NCBI GenBank assembly: GCA_964247055.1
Contig: OZ176055.1
Location: 6,882,001-6,946,000 of the forward strand
Origin: Paragordius varius
Lineage: Eukaryota; Nematomorpha
Direction of reading: 5' to 3'
Length of the DNA stretch: 64,000 bases
In this document: positions 59,303 through 64,000 of the stretch, in pieces
How positions within the stretch are numbered: the stretch's first letter is position 1
Layout of the letters: each line of letters starts with the position of its first letter
The notes under the pieces: generated by a model
What the model was told of the DNA's origin: nothing
The model's database searches: none
Seen by the model: only the letters and a program-made list of their open reading frames with translations
Translations under genes and position numbers: made by a program

Positions 59303-62300
59303 AGCAAGCGAACGAAGCACATACTGTTGGCTATTATATACCATAATTTATTATATCACATACAAATGGTGTCTATAAACTTTCCATGTGTTAATCATAT
59401 ACAACCAAAAAATTATTTTGTTTTTAACCAAATTTAATAATAAAAATTAACTGCAAAATATTTTTTAATATATATATATCGACTTGCAAAATTATTTTTG
59501 CTTCAAAACAAGCAATGAAATCGTTTCTTCCTACTTGCAATCGAAAATAATATTTTGTCTGTGTTGAGTATAGATTTTTGGAACATATGTTAGCTCGGTC
59601 GTTGTTAATTAGTGTTTTTTATAGTTTATATATAGTGTGTATAAAAAGGTACTTTTTATGAGACAGAGTCGATGATTAGCCCTCACAATTTAAGGGGATC
59701 AAAGGTAATATGAGAGAATAAATGTTATATTTAAATACATTAAACGGAATACCTGTATCCCTTTTAGCTAAAACGCAAACGGCTAAAATTATCTTACACT
59801 AGAAAACGCCCATTGAATCTGCTAAATATAGAGATGTAAAAAATATTAACGAAACTAAATTTACAATTAAATTATTTACCTATAAAACTTTTAGATTTTT
59901 GATGTTTTAAAGGTCGTCGATTTTCAGATGTACTTGTGTATCTCGTAATGTTGGAGGAATAGTGCGCAAATAAAAGCTTTAAAATTGGCTGTCTATTGAT
60001 ATTACATTTAATTATTCAATAACTTTTTTTAAAATTTGTTATCATATTTTACCTAATATTTGGTTGACGCTTCTAAATATAAAAGTAATTATAGAGCCTT
60101 ATCAGATGTTTTGCTTGTAAATGTTACTGTATATTGTTTAAATATAACAAAAATTTTAGACATCTTGTGTACAAATATTATGGCATATTGAATGTTTTTA
60201 TATTTAAATACTATATACCAGGGGTGGCCAAACAGTTTCGTGCCCGAGGGATTTCAAAACGTGACCGCCTGAAAATTAAAAAAATATGTTTGCATAATTT
60301 TTTTTCACAAAATTATATTTTTTTCCTGCTTGAAAAAAGTATATTAGAACAAAATTTTTTATTTTAACTTAATTTATTATTATAATATATTTTATTAATC
60401 ATATGTATTTTATTCGAACTTAAAAGCATTTCTGATTTCCTTTGAAAATAGTTATAAAAAAACGCAAGTGTCATTTTTATATTTTAGTAATGTTAAAATT
60501 CAAACCAAAAAAATATAATTATAAAAGTGAGTGAGAGGGTTTTTACTTTTTTATAATGAATAATGATAAAAGTACTTATTTGATATGCAACTCCACCAGG
60601 GTGTCTAAATAAGCCAATGTCCAAAGACATTTCCCTAAGCTTCACATGAACTATTAAAAATACAATTCAGATATTCGCAAATCAAAAATCAAGCTATTTA
60701 AAGAAGAGCTAAATACTCAGAAACCATGCATTGTGAAAATACAGCTTAAATTAAAAAATCTATGGTTGCAATTTACAAAATATTAGATATCCTAATTAAA
60801 AAAACAAATCTTTTCATGTGGCATATATGAAAAGCTTTTATAAAAGCTTCTAAGTTTTGTTGATAATTATGAGGAAAAAATGATATTATGGAATCAATAA
60901 AAAGCCGATCCCTATCTAGAAACACAATTTTACGGAGAGGTGAAGATCTTAATCAGAACCTTAGAAATTTTGCATGATAAGTATAAATCTTGTATTTGAT
61001 TTTCGCTTCAAATCGACAAGTCCGCCGATTACGTCGTAATCGCTCAATATTTTTAATTCGCATGGTCTTCCATGAGAGCCAGCCACTGAAGTTGACTGTA
61101 ATATTTCTGCAAGAGCACTCCAAAGGGCAGGATATATTTAATTCATTAATTATGTTACAGAACCGATTTTAAAACATCCATAACAACCTACGGAGCGCCA
61201 GCGATGATTGGAGTAATGGGTTCGTGGCAATGGATGTATGCTTTAAAATAAATTCGAATCGCCGCCAATTCAAGTTCTGTTAAACGGGTGCCATATTGAA
61301 CATGGTAAACTCTTACTTAATAGCGATGTAAGAGGATTAAGTCGTGCCGTATTTTAGTAAGACTCCAAACGCATTTTTTTTCGTTTCCGATCAACAATCA
61401 AAAGATCAAATATGGCGTTTGATCTTGTTATTTATAAATAAAAATAAATACCCACATATTTGAAAAATTACGCACTTTTCAATTCTTTTTTTAAATCCAC
61501 ATATTTATGTTAATCGGCTTTTTCTGATATGAATGCCATTAAACAAAGACCACGATTAACTGATCATGGAATCAGGCCTGAGAACCCAATTTAAAAAAAA
61601 TTGAAATAAAACTTACAATCTTCTTAATTTTTATTGAAACATCAAGTGTTTCCAAAAGTTCGCATGCATCACGATAATTCTCAACCGAAATTCAAAATGT
61701 TTACGATCTCTAATTAGTTTTATTTGACATCAAATCCAATTGCAATTTAAGAAAAAGATTATTTTGGTTTTACATTCAACATATTATTAAACGAGCACAA
61801 CATGGAAATGTATTAGAGTTTATGTATTGAAAAAAATCCTATTTTTTAATTAATTTGCAATGTGCAATTTTTATGATACATCGAAAGAAGCGGTTTTAGA
61901 TCTTTAAGATATAAATAATTTTTTTGTAAATATATATATTTGTAGTGAAAATTGTCTTAATCGCTCTAAAAATGATCCACGACTTAATCATCTTACATCT
62001 ATAACTAGTTTTTTGTGTCCAAACCAATTTTTTATTAAACGAATGATAAAAAAAATGAAGTGTTAATAGATGCTCATTTCAAATTAATGTGGCTGCCAAA
62101 ATAGATTATAGAAAACTAATTCATTACACTCGTTTAAAATTAATATTTTTAGGTATTGGTTTTTCTCATGTTACAGTGTTTACAAAATATTCATAAAAAG
62201 ATATATCAATTATCATGATTTTGTTTACGAGTAATTAGGAAAGATATTTACACTTTTGTTGTAATTGCACCATATATTTATTGATATCAATATCGGCTGT

Positions 62301-62339
62301 TCGTTTCAATTGTGTTTTGAGGCTATCTGAATCCGAGAA

Positions 62340-62601
62340 CAGGGGTTGCCAACAGGCTTTACGCCGCAAGAGGCTTCCGAATTTCTCTATTTCTCGAAAA
62401 ATTTCAAATATAAAATTACGAACTCCACGTAAAATTGATGTTTTTAAACAAATTATATGAACAGGTCTAATTTCGGCAACAAACTAGCTAAAATTGTTGG
62501 AATAAAACTATTTTTTACAATCTCAATCATAAAAATTATAATATTTGGTGATACCCATATTTACCAATGCGGCCTACAAGGCCATTTGCGTTGGAACCCT
62601 G
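62340..62601. mobile_element. hAT-like MITE
   Basis: CAGGGGTTGCCAAC at the left and CGTTGGAACCCTG at the right are inverted; the interior has TTACGCCGCAAGAGGCTTCC and ATGCGGCCTACAAGGCCATT as in related copies. The flanks show no clear 8-bp duplication. Confidence 0.65.
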
Positions 62602-62639
62602 CTATACATTAAAGTTGAAAGCTGTAACACTATGCATGA

Positions 62640-62770
62640 AATGAGTGTTTGCTAATTTAATTATAACTAAAACAACTCTCAAAACAGTAGTTTGAATACT
62701 ATTTAAGATATGGAACATACTAACCCAAAATATCATCGAGAGAAAATGAAATGTAATGAAGTGTTAGCTA
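62640..62770 (-). repeat. Dispersed repeat R1, reversed end piece
   Basis: Its complement reads AACACTTCATTACATTTC and later GGGTTAGTATGTTC and ACTGTTTTGAGAGTTGTTTT, parallel to the left end of 23910-24450. Confidence 0.5.
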
Positions 62771-63308
62771 TTGAAAATTCTGATGCAAACACGGTAGAAA
62801 CAAACATAAATCTAAATTAAGATTTGCTGGGACACGTTATTTCATAGCTTTCCCTAATTATTTTTCTGACCATATATATTTATTTGCCTGTATAACGATA
62901 GAACATTCACAAGAAAAATGTTATTTTGAGGCTAATATTTACTTAATATTTTACAATTTTTTAAAGCGGAACTCAAAGAAAGCATATTTTTAAATAAATG
63001 GGTCTGTACCCCAAAAATTAATGAGTCAACCATTTTAGTCCGTGAAACAGTGATGTAAAACAAAAGTGAAAGGAAATCAGGAATTCTTAGATTATGTTTT
63101 AAATATATTTTTAGTTTTGTATTAATTTTCGAATTAATTCATAAATATTGTTTTTAAAATTAAACTTATATGGCTTTATCCAAAAAATAATAGTGCATAA
63201 TTTATGATTGCATGTATTTTATATATAATGCTATTTATCTGCACAATAATTTTACCCTCAAACTGCTATGATTTTGTGCATATTTAGTGGATACATTAGT
63301 TATACCTG

Positions 63309-63952
63309 ATGTCGCTTTCAAGCGTATTACCAAAACCCGTACAAAATTTTTCTTCAACTCTAAAACCAAAAGAGGTTAACAACCAGGTTTAAAATTATTT
63401 TATTTTAGCAATCAAAAATAGCAAAGGTTGGACCTCAACCTTATGGACATCGTCATGGATTTATACCAAGAATTCAAGAGGTAGACATTTTGAATAAAAT
63501 TTAATTTAACGATTTTAGTTAACAAGTTAATAACTTTATAACCCAAATTCATTTCTCCTATATATTTAATTGTACTGTTTGTTTAGTTTTTTTACATTTT
63601 TTATTGAATAATATGTAATTTATTGTGTTTAAAAATTAGTATACAATTTTAGTATAGTTTATAATATAAAATCCTGCACACACCTACATATATATGTATA
63701 TATAAACTTTATGGAAGCTTAAATATAAATGTCACCGAAATAACAGTTAATGTATATCTTATTTATTTATTTTTCATCTAGGATTTTGCAGACGGTGGGG
63801 CTTTTCCCGAAATTCAGGCTGCTCAATTTCCATTAGACATGGGTAGAACCAAAAATATTGTTCCCTCCAAAAAGGTCATTCCTTTACAAGTCGATAAAAC
63901 AGGCAAAGTTAGGTTTGACGCTATTGCAAAACAAGGGCATCATAAAGATAAA
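63309..63952 (+). CDS. SNW1: SNW1/SKIP splicing factor, N-terminal part
   Basis: SNW1 (SKIP, Prp45 in yeast) is a spliceosome component and transcription co-regulator in the nucleus. Exons seen: 63309-63386, 63409-63480 and 63782-63952; the gene continues beyond the window (a GTATAA donor follows DKTGKVRFDAIAKQGHHKDK). The start ATG gives MSLSSVLPKPVQNF, parallel to MALTSFLPAP in animals. VGPQPYGHRHGFIPRIQE and DFADGGAFPEIQAAQFPLDM are the hallmark N-terminal block; IPLQVDKTGKVRFDAIAKQG follows. The first intron is only 22 nt (63387-63408) and is needed to keep the frame. A spliceosome gene that itself depends on a 22-nt intron is notable. Confidence 0.93.
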
Positions 63953-64000
63953 GTATAAATTAATTTTATATTACAGATATATAGTACTATTGTTTTGTAT

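Larger units (their letters stand above)
59303..63308. other. Spacer with hAT-like ends and repeat pieces
   Basis: Contains a hAT-like left end at 60219 (CAGGGGTGGCCAAACAGTTT), a complete MITE at 62340-62601 and a reversed R1 piece at 62640-62770. A GC-richer stretch at 60950-61340 reads GAPAMIGVMGSWQWMYALK in one frame and may be a transposase relic, but I cannot assign it. Confidence 0.45.

Noticed and set aside
60950-61340. GC-richer stretch with GAPAMIGVMGSWQWMYALK in one frame
   Set aside because: It may be a transposase relic, but no family motif could be named and the frames are broken.

Overview
The window is a very AT-rich piece of an animal nuclear genome. Twelve spliced or single-exon host genes can be read: an INPP5E-type phosphatase, a small zinc-binding protein, a calcitonin-type class B GPCR, Homer, TMEM70, COX20, SKP1, a SMAP-type ArfGAP, the start of SNW1, and two unrecognised coiled-coil genes among them. 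Homer together with a calcitonin-receptor-like GPCR points to a bilaterian invertebrate. The most striking trait is a class of 22-34 nt spliceosomal introns beside introns of hundreds to thousands of bases filled with transposons. Very short introns of this kind are known from dicyemid mesozoans, so a reduced, parasitic-type bilaterian is one reading, but the lineage is not proven here. Gene models were built by hand from similarity, splice signals and exact codon-phase agreement.

Layout. 1-845: mariner transposase relic. 860-5370: intergenic with one dispersed repeat. 5375-10262 (-): coiled-coil gene, host of an antisense, frame-intact LINE with a PHD-like finger (6452-8115). 10900-14907 (-): INPP5E-like gene; 14942-15357 (+): small zinc-binding gene diverging from it. 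15358-23177: gene-poor, with a 1.25-kb hairpin and TIR elements. 23178-40118 (+): class B GPCR, whose 10-kb first intron and later introns hold most repeats of the window. 43634-46431 (-): Homer. 46432-53400: repeat-rich, with a 418-bp palindrome and a 1.41-kb foldback element. 53550-59302: compact gene block of TMEM70 (-), COX20 (+), a coiled-coil gene (-), SKP1 (-) and SMAP (+), with gaps as small as 14 and 57 bp. 63309-end (+): SNW1.

Mobile DNA is dominated by small non-autonomous inverted-repeat elements: a TA-flanked CAGTAAAAATT family (seven copies, all in introns), hAT-like MITEs with 8-bp duplications and CAGGGGTG ends, 300-bp and 1.41-kb foldback elements that share TACCATT ends but carry different roughly 20-bp iterated repeats in their arms, and several near-perfect palindromes. 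Broken LINE pieces and one tRNA-derived SINE are also present. No retrovirus-like or Polinton-like element and no CRISPR array was seen.
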